Made by a program: the position numbers and the translations under genes
From: Mycolicibacterium sp. J2
GTDB lineage: Bacteria; Actinomycetota; Actinomycetes; Mycobacteriales; Mycobacteriaceae
DNA length: 64,000 nt
Reading direction: 5' to 3'
Assembly (NCBI RefSeq): GCF_026240945.1
Contig: NZ_JAPFPY010000011.1
Coordinates: forward strand, 180,784 to 244,783
Part shown: positions 46,123-53,844 of the stretch, piece by piece
Numbering within the stretch: the first letter of the stretch is position 1
Layout of the letters: each line of letters opens with the position of its first letter
Notes under the pieces: generated by a model
The model's database searches: none
What the model was told of the DNA's origin: nothing
Seen by the model: only the letters and a program-made list of their open reading frames with translations

Positions 46123-47520
46123 TCAGGAATCGAATCCCAGCCCAAACCGGTCCAGGGTGCGTAGCAGCAGGTTGCGCCGCCCCGCCGAGTGGTCGGCCCG
46201 GTCCAAAGACCAGCGGGTGGCCTGGATGCCGGCACTGGCCAACGGTTCCGGCGGGAATGGCAGCGGCTTGCGCCGAACCATCTCCAATTCGGTTCGGGCT
46301 GTCGGTTTCCCGTCGAGCAGATCCAGGCACACGTCGGCCGCGAAGCGGGTTGCACCGACCCCGAGACCGGTGAATCCGTTGACGTAGGCAACCCGGCCGC
46401 CGTGCGCCGTGCCCCAATGCGCGCAGAACCGGGTGTTGGTGTCGATGGCACCGGCCCAACGATGGGTGAACCGGACGTCGTCGAGCTGGGGAAAAGTGAG
46501 AAAGAAGTGCGCGGCCAGCCTGCGATAGGTCTGCGGACGGTCCTCATAGGCCGGGTCGACGCGGCGACCGAAATGGTAGACGGCGTCGTAACCGCCCCAC
46601 ACGATGCGGTTGTCCGCCGTCAGGCGGTAGTAGTGGAACTGGTTGGCACAGTCGCCGATCCCCTGCCGGTTTCGCCAGCCGATCCGGTCCAGCTGGGCCT
46701 CGGTCAGCGGCTCGGTGGCCAAGACGTAATCGTAGACCGGCACCGTGTACCACCTGTTCCGGCGCAGCAAGCTACGAAACACATTGGTGGCCAACACCAC
46801 TCGCTGCGCCGTGAGCACGCCCGCCCCGGTGTCCACCCGCACCCCCGACCCGGTCGCCTGAAGCGACAACGCCCGGGTGCGCTCGTGGATCTGCACCCCG
46901 GCCTCGGCCGCCGCCCGGGCCAGCTCGAAGGCCAGCTTGGCCGGATGCACGATCGCCACGCTGTCGGCCTCGAACAGCCCGGCCAGATACGTCGGCGACG
47001 CCACTTCCGCGCGCACCCGCGCCTCGTCGAGGAACGTCCCCTCGCCGGCGGCAGCCAACTCACCCACCTGGTGCGGTTCGGTGGCCACCGTCAGCATGCC
47101 GGTGCGCTCCCACTCCACGTCCAGGCCCAGCCGCTCGATGTCGGCGGCCATCCCGTCCAGGTTCGCCATGCCCATCGCTTCGAGCGTGTCGATCTCGTCG
47201 GGCCACCGCGACTTCCCGTTGTCGTGGCCGTGCGTCAGGCTGGCCTCGACGAATCCCCCGTTGCGCCCCGAGGCCGCCCAGCCGATCCGCTCGCCCTCGA
47301 TCAACACGATGCGCTGCCCGGGGTTGCGCTGGGCAGCCTGCACCGCCGTCCATAACCCGGTGTAACCGCCGCCGACGATCAACAGGTCGCACGTGAGCGC
47401 GCCGGCCAGCGCCGGATAGTCCGGGCGCGGCATGTCGAGCCATACGGACCCGAAAGCGCTGGCGTCCAACGACCGTGCAATCAACGCGGAGTCGACGTGA
47501 GCATCGAAGGCGGTTTTCAC
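46123..47520 (-). CDS. FAD-dependent amine/D-amino acid oxidase (DAO family)
   Basis: Flavoprotein of 465 residues of the DAO family, related to gamma-glutamylputrescine oxidases and similar amine oxidases. The FAD motif is DLLIVGGGYTGLWTAVQAAQ (about 45-64), followed by EGERIGWAASGRNGGF (about 75-90), where the SGRNGG signature is typical of PuuB-like enzymes. The C-terminal FAD contact is VAYVNGFTGLGVGATRFAAD. Substrate is not predictable, but a polyamine or methylated amine is plausible. It starts with GTG overlapping the stop of the antiporter gene (GTGA), so it belongs to the KhtTU-like operon. Confidence 0.85.
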   Translation of the reverse strand: MKTAFDAHVDSALIARSLDASAFGSVWLDMPRPDYPALAGALTCDLLIVGGGYTGLWTAVQAAQRNPGQRIVLIEGERIGWAASGRNGGFVEASLTHGHDNGKSRWPDEIDTLEAMGMANLDGMAADIERLGLDVEWERTGMLTVATEPHQVGELAAAGEGTFLDEARVRAEVASPTYLAGLFEADSVAIVHPAKLAFELARAAAEAGVQIHERTRALSLQATGSGVRVDTGAGVLTAQRVVLATNVFRSLLRRNRWYTVPVYDYVLATEPLTEAQLDRIGWRNRQGIGDCANQFHYYRLTADNRIVWGGYDAVYHFGRRVDPAYEDRPQTYRRLAAHFFLTFPQLDDVRFTHRWAGAIDTNTRFCAHWGTAHGGRVAYVNGFTGLGVGATRFAADVCLDLLDGKPTARTELEMVRRKPLPFPPEPLASAGIQATRWSLDRADHSAGRRNLLLRTLDRFGLGFDS

Positions 47521-48662
47521 CCCGCCACACTACGGGGCGCCCCGACGAACCGCGTCAGCACCGGCCCGGCGATGGCCAGCACGAACACATACGGGGTGGC
47601 GACCGCCTCGACCGCGGGCACGGTGGCGCCGACCAGGCCGATGATGACGAGCGAGAACTCGCCCCGGACGATCAACGCGGTCCCGGCACGCAACTGGCCG
47701 GGCCGGGCCACCTCGTCGCGGCGGGCGGCGAACATCCCCGTGGCAACCTTGGTGCCCGCGGTGACAACGGCCAGCGCCAGCGCCGCCGGCAGCATCGGAA
47801 TCAGGTCGGCCGGATTCACCGACAGCCCGATCGCCAGGAAGAAGATGGCGGCGAACAGATCCCGCAGCGGACTGAGCACCATCCGGGCCCGGTGCGCCGC
47901 CTCGCCGGTGAGGGTGAGTCCGACCAGGAAGGCGCCGACTGCCGCCGAGGCATGGATCAGTTCGGCGAGCGCAGCGACGATCAGCGTCAGTCCCATGATC
48001 CGCAACAGAAGTTGCTCGTTGTCGGGGTGAGCCACCAGCCGGCCCACCAAGTGGCCCCAGCGGTAGGAGGCCACAAAGGCCAGCACCAGCGCCGACACCG
48101 CAATGGCCATCCCGAACAACGCGTGCACCCAGCTGCCCCCGGCGGCGAGCACCGCCAACAGCGGCAGGTAGGCGGCCATCGCGAAATCCTCGAGTACCAG
48201 GATCGACAGCACCGCGGGCGTCTCCCGGTTACCGAGCCGACGCAGGTCGTCGAGCAGCCGGGCGATCACCCCCGACGAGGAGATATAGGTGACCCCGGCC
48301 AGGGCCAGGATGCCGACTCCGCCGAGGCCGAGCAGCCAGCCGGCGATGGCGCCGGGGACGGCGTTGAGAATCAGATCCACCCATGCCGAGGGCAGATGCC
48401 GGCGCAGGCTGGTGGCGAATTCGCCGATGGAGAACTCCAGCCCCAGGGTGAGCAGCAGCAGCACCACGCCGATCGTCGCCCCGGTGGTGACGAACTCGTC
48501 GGCGGCCGGGATGTGGGCCACCCCGCCCTCCCCGAGCGCCAGACCGGCAGCCAGGTACAGCGGGATCGGCGACAACGCGAACCGGCGCGCGGCGGTGCCG
48601 AGCACGGTGAGCACCGCCAGGATGACGCCGAGTTCCAAAAGCAGCGCGGCCGACACCTGCAC
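47517..48662 (-). CDS. CPA2-family K+/H+ antiporter, KhtU-like
   Basis: Integral membrane protein of 381 residues with about 11-12 segments of the monovalent cation:proton antiporter-2 family. Visible landmarks are SPIPLYLAAGLALGEGG (about 30-46), VVLLLLTLGLEFSIGEF (about 66-82), GVTYISSSGVIARLLDD, SILVLEDFAMAAYLPLLAVL, and IVRGEFSLVIIGLVG. It has no cytosolic RCK domain; that function is in the next upstream gene, a KhtT-like subunit, 15 bases away. Such pairs export potassium in alkali or in response to a nucleotide second messenger. It is followed directly by the amine oxidase gene. Confidence 0.88.
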   Translation of the reverse strand: MQVSAALLLELGVILAVLTVLGTAARRFALSPIPLYLAAGLALGEGGVAHIPAADEFVTTGATIGVVLLLLTLGLEFSIGEFATSLRRHLPSAWVDLILNAVPGAIAGWLLGLGGVGILALAGVTYISSSGVIARLLDDLRRLGNRETPAVLSILVLEDFAMAAYLPLLAVLAAGGSWVHALFGMAIAVSALVLAFVASYRWGHLVGRLVAHPDNEQLLLRIMGLTLIVAALAELIHASAAVGAFLVGLTLTGEAAHRARMVLSPLRDLFAAIFFLAIGLSVNPADLIPMLPAALALAVVTAGTKVATGMFAARRDEVARPGQLRAGTALIVRGEFSLVIIGLVGATVPAVEAVATPYVFVLAIAGPVLTRFVGAPRSVAG

Positions 48663-48677
48663 GGATCAGCTCCCGGC

Positions 48678-49160
48678 TCAGCCGCTGACGACGATGTTGC
48701 CGACGCCGGAAATACCGTCCTCGGTGCCGATCACCACCAGCACGTCACCGGCACGCAGCGGCTCGGCAGGCCCCGGCGAGGCCAGCACCTCGTCATCGCG
48801 CACGATGGCGACGATCGAGGCACCGGTGCGGGTCCGCGCCCGGGTGTCACCCAGCGGTCGGTCGACGAACGGGCTGCCCTCCCGGATGTGCACCTGGCCG
48901 GCGTCCAGGCCGGGCACCTCACGGGTCAGATCGGCGAACCGTTCGGCGATCCGCGGCGCGCCCAGGATCTGGGCCAGTGCCTCGCCCTCTTCGTCGGTGA
49001 GCCGGAACACCTCCCTGGCCTGGTCCGGGTCCTCCTTGGGGTACACCACCAACTCGAAATCGCCGGTACGCCGGGCCACCACCCCGATCCGGTCCCCGGT
49101 GCGGGTGTCGAATTCGAACCGCAACCCGACGCCGGGAAGCAGGACTTCCTTGACATCCAT
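48678..49160 (-). CDS. KhtT-like regulatory subunit with TrkA-C (RCK_C) domain
   Basis: Cytosolic protein of 160 residues. The N-terminal half (VKEVLLPGVGLRFEFDTRTG, VVARRTGDFELVVYPKEDPD) is the KhtT-type domain and the C-terminal half (about 85-160) is a TrkA-C domain (GAREG-like HIREGSPFVDRPLGD, TGASIVAIVRDDEVLASPGP, and LRAGDVLVVIGTEDGI). In Bacillus KhtT gates KhtU and its TrkA-C domain binds a regulatory nucleotide (reported as c-di-AMP). The same is likely here. It is the first gene of the minus-strand run with the antiporter and the amine oxidase. Confidence 0.85.
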   Translation of the reverse strand: MDVKEVLLPGVGLRFEFDTRTGDRIGVVARRTGDFELVVYPKEDPDQAREVFRLTDEEGEALAQILGAPRIAERFADLTREVPGLDAGQVHIREGSPFVDRPLGDTRARTRTGASIVAIVRDDEVLASPGPAEPLRAGDVLVVIGTEDGISGVGNIVVSG

Positions 49161-49304
49161 GCGCCCATCCTGGCCGGATGCGGCTGTCCCCGTCGCTACT
49201 TCGGCGAAACCGCCGCTTCGCGGCGCCCAGCCGGGCGGGCCGAAGGCGTAGCCGAGCCGGTCCCGCCACCGCCGTGCCGACCGGACGTCGCGGGCGATGG
49301 CCAG

Positions 49305-50195
49305 CTACTCGTGGGTCTGCAGGGTCCAGATGTTGTAGGTGTCGACCTGTTTGGTCAGCCCGTAGTGTGGCCGGAACTGCTCGGCCTGGAAGGTCCCGAA
49401 CAACCGGTCCCACACGATGAAGATGCCGCCGTAGTTTCGGTCCAGGTAGAGCTGGTCCATGCCGTGGTGCACCCGGTGGTGCGACGGTGTGTTGAACACG
49501 AATTCGAACGGCCGCCACAACTTGTCGATGCGTTCGGTGTGCACCCAGAACTGGTAGATCAGGCTCACCGAGAAGCTGGCGAACACCATCCATGGCGGAA
49601 CGCCCAACAGCGGCAACGGGATCCACATCAGGATCTCACCACTGTTGTTCCACTTCTGGCGCAGCGCGGTGGCGAAGTTGAAGTACTGGCTGGAGTGATG
49701 GGCCTGATGGGTGGCCCAGATCAACCGGACCCGGTGCGCGATGCGGTGGTACGTGTAGAACAGCAGGTCGACGCCGACCAACGCGATCACCCAGGTGTAC
49801 CACTTGGTGGCCGACAGGTGCCAGGGCGCAACGTAGGCGTAGATGGCCGAGTATCCCAGCAGCGCAGCGGTTTTCCAGGCGGCGGTGGTGGCCACCGAGA
49901 CCAGTCCCATCGACAGGCTGGCCCATGCGTCGCGGCGCAGGTAAGCCCCGGCGACCGGGCGGTCGCTCGCCGGGCCAGTCTCCCCCGTCGCTTCGCTCGC
50001 CTGCGCTCTATCCCCCGTCGCTTCGCTCGCCTGCGCTCTATCCCCCGTCGCTTCGCTCGCCTGGTCGACAGACTCCAGCTTGCGCGCGGCCGTCCACTCC
50101 AGCACCAACAACAGCAGGAAGAACGGGATGGCGAACAGCACCGGATCGCGCATCGGCGCAGGCAGCGCGTCCAGCACAGTGCCGATCCCGTCCAT
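49305..50195 (-). CDS. Sterol desaturase / fatty acid hydroxylase-family membrane protein with repeat insertion
   Basis: Integral membrane di-iron oxygenase of 296 residues. The His clusters of the family are present: HRIAH (about 151-155), HQAHHSS (about 164-170), and NTPSHHRVHHGMDQ (about 237-250). The first membrane segment is LFAIPFFLLLLVLEWTA (about 20-36). Directly after it come three copies of a 10-residue unit ASEATGDRAQ (about 46-73), encoded by the GC-rich dispersed repeat. They lie in a loop before the catalytic domain, so activity may be kept. Substrate is unknown; a fatty acid, sterol or carotenoid is possible. Confidence 0.85.
   Translation of the reverse strand: MDGIGTVLDALPAPMRDPVLFAIPFFLLLLVLEWTAARKLESVDQASEATGDRAQASEATGDRAQASEATGETGPASDRPVAGAYLRRDAWASLSMGLVSVATTAAWKTAALLGYSAIYAYVAPWHLSATKWYTWVIALVGVDLLFYTYHRIAHRVRLIWATHQAHHSSQYFNFATALRQKWNNSGEILMWIPLPLLGVPPWMVFASFSVSLIYQFWVHTERIDKLWRPFEFVFNTPSHHRVHHGMDQLYLDRNYGGIFIVWDRLFGTFQAEQFRPHYGLTKQVDTYNIWTLQTHE
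49981..50062. repeat. Three tandem 30-bp copies of the GC-rich dispersed repeat in the hydroxylase gene
   Basis: Units at 49981, 50011 and 50041 begin TCCCCCGTCGCTTCGCTCGC and the first two end CTGCGCTCTA. They are identical over the shared part and code for 10 residues each. A degenerate copy (CGGGCGGTCGCTCGCCGGG) lies next to them at 49958-49976. Confidence 0.9.
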
Positions 50196-50214
50196 GACGG
50201 TCAGCCTAGGTGCC

Positions 50215-51741
50215 TCACCGGAAACTCAACACCTCGGCACCCCAGGTCACCCGTTGGGCCCGATCCGGGTCGGCGACCACCTCGTCCTCGCGGCCGATGA
50301 TCAGGGTGGCGCGCTCGTCGGGCCGATACTGCGGCCAAGCCGGATGGCGCGGGCCGGCACCCGGTTCGGCGCCGGAGGCGAACCCGGTCCACCGCGCGCG
50401 CATTCGCTCCGACACCGCCGCACCGGCCGCCAGGCCACCGAGTTTGAAGGTCGGGTCTTTCGGTCCCATCACCAGATTGCCCCACACATAAGGCAATTCG
50501 GTGGCATGGGCGGCATCCAGGCGCAACAGCTTGAGCATCGGCGTGGACCAGTCGAACCGGTACATGTACACCGGCGCGACGGCGCTGTGCCCTTCGGCGA
50601 ACCAGATGGACGGCATCCGGAAGCCGACGTCACGAGCCACCCCCAGCGCGGGCTTGCGGCCCCGGCCACGGTACACCGCGGTGATCTCCTCCTCGGTGGG
50701 GATCTGTACACCGGGCTGCTCGGTGGCGATCGCGGCGAACATGTCGCGCAGCGTGTGCGGGGCGATGGGCATCAACGGTGAACGCATCCAGCGGAAGAGG
50801 GCGGCCTCGTGCCGGTTGGTCCCGATGATCAGCGGCACCGGGTGGGTGCGCCCGGCGCGGGCGGCGTGAGCGGGGTAATCCGGCACCAGGTCGCCGTCGA
50901 CGATCGGGACGAACGCGAGAGTGCCGGGAAAACGCCGGGGCACGTCGTTGTAGACCCGCTTGGAGGCAGCGATCACCCGTTCCACCGGGATGTCGCGGAG
51001 CCGCGCGGTCTCGCCGGGCCGCACGCCGAGGTGGTCCAGGAATTGCTCGGCGATTCGGCGGGCCCGGTCCCGGTCGTAGACGGAGGTGACGGGCGCACTC
51101 TGGGCGATCGCGCGGTGGAACAACCCCGCGGCGGCGGGACTAGCCATCAGCGTGGTGAGGATGCCCGCCCCGGCGGATTCCCCGAACAGCGTGACATTGC
51201 CCGGATCGCCGCCGAACGCGGCGATATTGTCCTGCACCCACTGCAGGGCCGAAAGAACATCGCGCACACCGATATTGGTGTCGAAGCCGGGGCCGAACGA
51301 GGACAGGTCCAAGAATCCCAATGCCCCGAGCCGGTAGTTCATGGTCACCACCACGACATCCCCGCCGACGGCGAGTTCGCGGCCCCGGTACAGCGGCTGG
51401 GCCGATGATCCGAGCGCGTAGGCACCACCGTGCACCCACACCATGACGGGCTTGGCGCCGCCCGATGTCGACGGCGCCCACACGTTCAGTGTCAGGCAAT
51501 CGACGCCCTGCGGCGCGCCCAGATCCAACGGGATGTGCGGATCGGTCTGTTGCGGGCACACCGGACCGAACCGGGTGGCATCGGCGGGTTCGGTCCACTT
51601 CTGCGGTGGCACGGGCGCGCGCCAGCGCAGATCGCCGACCGGGGGTGCGGCATAGCGGATGCCCAGCCATTGCCGGACGATGCCGTCATCGGTTCCGCGG
51701 ACGGGACCATATTCGGTGATGGTGTCGGTATCGGGGATCAC
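50215..51741 (-). CDS. Type B carboxylesterase, LipT-like
   Basis: Serine carboxylesterase of 508 residues, the usual size for the family. The oxyanion region is VMVWVHGGAYALGSS (about 105-119) and the nucleophile elbow is VTLFGESAGAGILTTLMAS (about 188-206). The acid may be the Glu in GTNRHEAALF and the His is probably in DAAHATELPYVWG near residue 417. The N-terminus YGPVRGTDDGIVRQWLGIRY is close to what I recall of M. tuberculosis LipT. There is no signal peptide. The GTG at 51741 is preferred because GGGAGG precedes it. It probably hydrolyses short esters; the natural substrate is unknown. Confidence 0.88.
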   Translation of the reverse strand: MIPDTDTITEYGPVRGTDDGIVRQWLGIRYAAPPVGDLRWRAPVPPQKWTEPADATRFGPVCPQQTDPHIPLDLGAPQGVDCLTLNVWAPSTSGGAKPVMVWVHGGAYALGSSAQPLYRGRELAVGGDVVVVTMNYRLGALGFLDLSSFGPGFDTNIGVRDVLSALQWVQDNIAAFGGDPGNVTLFGESAGAGILTTLMASPAAAGLFHRAIAQSAPVTSVYDRDRARRIAEQFLDHLGVRPGETARLRDIPVERVIAASKRVYNDVPRRFPGTLAFVPIVDGDLVPDYPAHAARAGRTHPVPLIIGTNRHEAALFRWMRSPLMPIAPHTLRDMFAAIATEQPGVQIPTEEEITAVYRGRGRKPALGVARDVGFRMPSIWFAEGHSAVAPVYMYRFDWSTPMLKLLRLDAAHATELPYVWGNLVMGPKDPTFKLGGLAAGAAVSERMRARWTGFASGAEPGAGPRHPAWPQYRPDERATLIIGREDEVVADPDRAQRVTWGAEVLSFR

Positions 51742-51884
51742 AGGGGCCTCCCGTCGGTTCGATGCCCAACCACACCACGGTAGCGGCGATGGTCCGTCGA
51801 TCACCTGCGAAGAGATTCATTCCCGACGGCGGCAGCCCTGTCGGAGCCGTCACACCCACCGCACGGCACCCTGCCGCCGGGCTG

Positions 51885-51918
51885 GGCCTCGTGCTCTGAG
51901 TGGCCTCGTGCTCTGGGT
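51885..51918. repeat. Two tandem 17-bp copies before the SMR genes
   Basis: GGCCTCGTGCTCTGAGT and GGCCTCGTGCTCTGGGT lie head to tail, ending 27 bases before the first SMR gene. It could be a duplicated operator half or a chance duplication near the promoter. Confidence 0.5.
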
Positions 51919-51945
51919 GTCGCTGCCGACCGCTACCTTGACGGC

Positions 51946-52278
51946 GTGCGCAAGTGGCTACTGCTGGGCGGTGCGATCGCGGTCGAGGTGGCGGCGACGC
52001 TGTCGTTGCGGGCATCCCAGGAACACGCCGCCTGGCTCGTGGTGGTGGTCATCGGGTACACCGGGGCGTTCGCGTTGATGGCCGCCGTGCTGCGCACGGG
52101 CATGCCCGTTGGGGTGGCGTACGGCATCTGGGGTGCGGTGGGCACCGCGGTGACGGCCTCCGTCGCCGCGGCGCTCTTCGGCGAGCCGTTCACCTGGCCC
52201 GTCGCCGTCGGGATCGGGCTCATCATCGCCGGGGTGCTGCTCGTCGAATTCGGTTCGCACACCGGGTCTTCCGCATGA
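51946..52278 (+). CDS. Small multidrug resistance (SMR) efflux protein, first of a pair
   Basis: Four-helix membrane protein of 110 residues of the SMR family, which exports cationic drugs or guanidinium in exchange for protons. The key Glu is in LLGGAIAVEVAATLSLRAS (Glu14), followed by RTGMPVGVAYGIWGAVGTAV (about 50-69), the family's GMxxGxAYxIWxG-type motif, and the last helix AVGIGLIIAGVLLVEFG. It starts with GTG, and its stop overlaps the next SMR gene as ATGA. Paired SMR proteins normally form a heterodimer with opposite topologies. Confidence 0.92.
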   Translation: MRKWLLLGGAIAVEVAATLSLRASQEHAAWLVVVVIGYTGAFALMAAVLRTGMPVGVAYGIWGAVGTAVTASVAAALFGEPFTWPVAVGIGLIIAGVLLVEFGSHTGSSA

Positions 52279-52601
52279 TGTGGTGGGCGCTGGCCGGGGC
52301 GATCGGGGTCGAGGTACTGGCCACCCTCGCACTGCGCGCCTCCGACGGATTCCGGCGCAAGGTGTGGTTGGTGCCGGTGGCCGCCGGATACATCCTGTCG
52401 TTCACGCTGCTGTGGCTGACCCTGTCGCTGGGTATGCCGGTGGGCATCGCCTACGGCGTGTGGACGGCGTGCGGAGTGGCGCTGGTGGCCGTGGTGGCCC
52501 GGGCGGTGTTCGGTGATCCACTGACCTGGCGGATGATGCTGGGCATCGCCTTGATCATGGCGGGGGTGCTGACGATCGAGCTGGGTGCCGCCCCGCACTG
52601 A
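52275..52601 (+). CDS. Small multidrug resistance (SMR) efflux protein, second of a pair
   Basis: Partner SMR protein of 108 residues. The essential Glu is in LAGAIGVEVLATLALRAS (Glu13) and the conserved loop is SLGMPVGIAYGVWTACGVAL (about 59-78). Its start overlaps the stop of the first SMR gene by 4 bases, which sets equal translation. ATG at 52275 or 52278 can be used. Its last 47 bases overlap the 3' end of the converging MFS gene. Confidence 0.92.
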   Translation: MMWWALAGAIGVEVLATLALRASDGFRRKVWLVPVAAGYILSFTLLWLTLSLGMPVGIAYGVWTACGVALVAVVARAVFGDPLTWRMMLGIALIMAGVLTIELGAAPH

Positions 52602-53748
52602 GCACGCCGGCGGTGAGCGCGGTGACCAACCCGGCCACCGGCACCAGCAGCAGACCCGCGCGCAGCCCGGCGGCGTCGGAGATCAGCCCGACCACCGGCG
52701 GCGCGGTGACGAACCCGACCCGCATCAGCCATGCCACCACCGTCAGCCCGGTGCCGGGCCGCAGCCCGGGTAGCCGGTCGGCGGCATGCATGGCCGCCGG
52801 CACCGCGGTGGCCATCCCGAGGCCGGCCGCGGCAAATCCGGCGATGGCCGAGGGGACGGACGGGTAGGCCAGCGCCGCACCCATCCCGACGATCACGATC
52901 ATTGCACCGCCGCGCACCACGGCGCGTTCCCCGAACCGATCCACCAGACGGTCCCCGGCCAGCCTGCCGACGAACAAGGCGCCGGCCAGCGCGATGTAGC
53001 CGGCCACCGAGATCGCCGCGCTGGCACCGAGGCTGCGCAGATACAGTGCCGCCCATGAGCTTCCCGCGTCCTCGACCACGGCCCCGGAGATGACCATCGC
53101 CACCAGGGCAGCCAGCACGGCGTAGACCGCGGCGCCCGGGCGGGGGCGGCCGGTGTCGCCGGCGTCGCCGTGGCCGTCGTGTTCGGCGCCCGGCAGCAAG
53201 AAGGGCCACGCGATCAGCGCCACCGCCGTGAACAGCACGGCTGACAACCCCAGATGCACACTCCGGCTCATCCCGACGGCCAGTGATCCCGCGCCGAGCA
53301 GGCCACCGAAGACCGCGCCGGCCGCCCACACCGCGTGCAGCGAGTTGATGATCGACCGGCCATAGCGGCGCTGCACCCGCAGCCCGTGCGCGTTCTGCCC
53401 CACATCGGCCATCGCGTCACAACAACCCCCGGCGAAAAGCGCCACCGACACCAGGGGGGCGCTGTGCGCCAGTCCGACCAGCCCCACCAGGATCGCCAAC
53501 GCCGCCGACGCGAGTACCGCCACCCGAGCCGAGCCGAGTCGGCGGATCGCCGCCCCGGCGGCCAGCCCGGCCACCAGCGCACCGGCCGGGAATGCCGCCA
53601 CCATCACGCCGTAGGCCGAATTGCTCAGCGCCAGATCGGCCTTGATTTCCGGGAAGCGTGGCAGCAGGTTGGCGAAGGTGGCTCCGTTGACCAGGAACAG
53701 GGCGGCCACCGCAACCCTGGCGCGCTGCTCCTGCCCTCCCCAAGCCAT
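52555..53748 (-). CDS. Major facilitator superfamily transporter
   Basis: Twelve-segment MFS protein of 397 residues. It begins RVAVAALFLVNGATFANLLP (about 10-29) and has the MFS loop motif GAAIRRLGSARV between helices 2 and 3 (about 64-75), a second-half GDRLVDRFGERAVVRGGAM at the matching place, and a final helix LVPVAGLVTALTAGVLSAG. It looks like the sugar- or drug-efflux type with short loops; the substrate is unknown. The frame is open much further upstream, but the ATG at 53748 begins the first helix. Its C-terminus (GRHPARSSAPPP) is encoded antisense to the second SMR gene. It is divergent from malQ. Confidence 0.85.
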   Translation of the reverse strand: MAWGGQEQRARVAVAALFLVNGATFANLLPRFPEIKADLALSNSAYGVMVAAFPAGALVAGLAAGAAIRRLGSARVAVLASAALAILVGLVGLAHSAPLVSVALFAGGCCDAMADVGQNAHGLRVQRRYGRSIINSLHAVWAAGAVFGGLLGAGSLAVGMSRSVHLGLSAVLFTAVALIAWPFLLPGAEHDGHGDAGDTGRPRPGAAVYAVLAALVAMVISGAVVEDAGSSWAALYLRSLGASAAISVAGYIALAGALFVGRLAGDRLVDRFGERAVVRGGAMIVIVGMGAALAYPSVPSAIAGFAAAGLGMATAVPAAMHAADRLPGLRPGTGLTVVAWLMRVGFVTAPPVVGLISDAAGLRAGLLLVPVAGLVTALTAGVLSAGRHPARSSAPPP

Positions 53749-53844
53749 GGACGCCGACGATACTGGGCCGCCGTCGGGCCGGCTTCCCGGGCTTCGGTGG
53801 CGCGGGCCGCGACGCCGACGCCGGCTTCCGGCAAGATTGCGGAC

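Noticed and set aside
49161..49304. Further copy of the GC-rich repeat at about 49187-49210
   Set aside because: CCCCGTCGCTACTTCGGCG shares only part of the core, so it is too degenerate to count as a copy. The 144-base spacer shows nothing else.
49981..50062. Possible CRISPR-like repeat array
   Set aside because: The three units are head-to-tail without spacers and keep the reading frame of the hydroxylase gene.
47475..50300. A 941-codon open frame on the plus strand
   Set aside because: It lies opposite the antiporter, KhtT-like and hydroxylase genes, and its product is Arg/Gln/Pro-rich with no known domain.
51742..51945. Guanidine riboswitch before the SMR pair
   Set aside because: I could not find the conserved ykkC-type core segments; only a duplicated 17-mer was seen.
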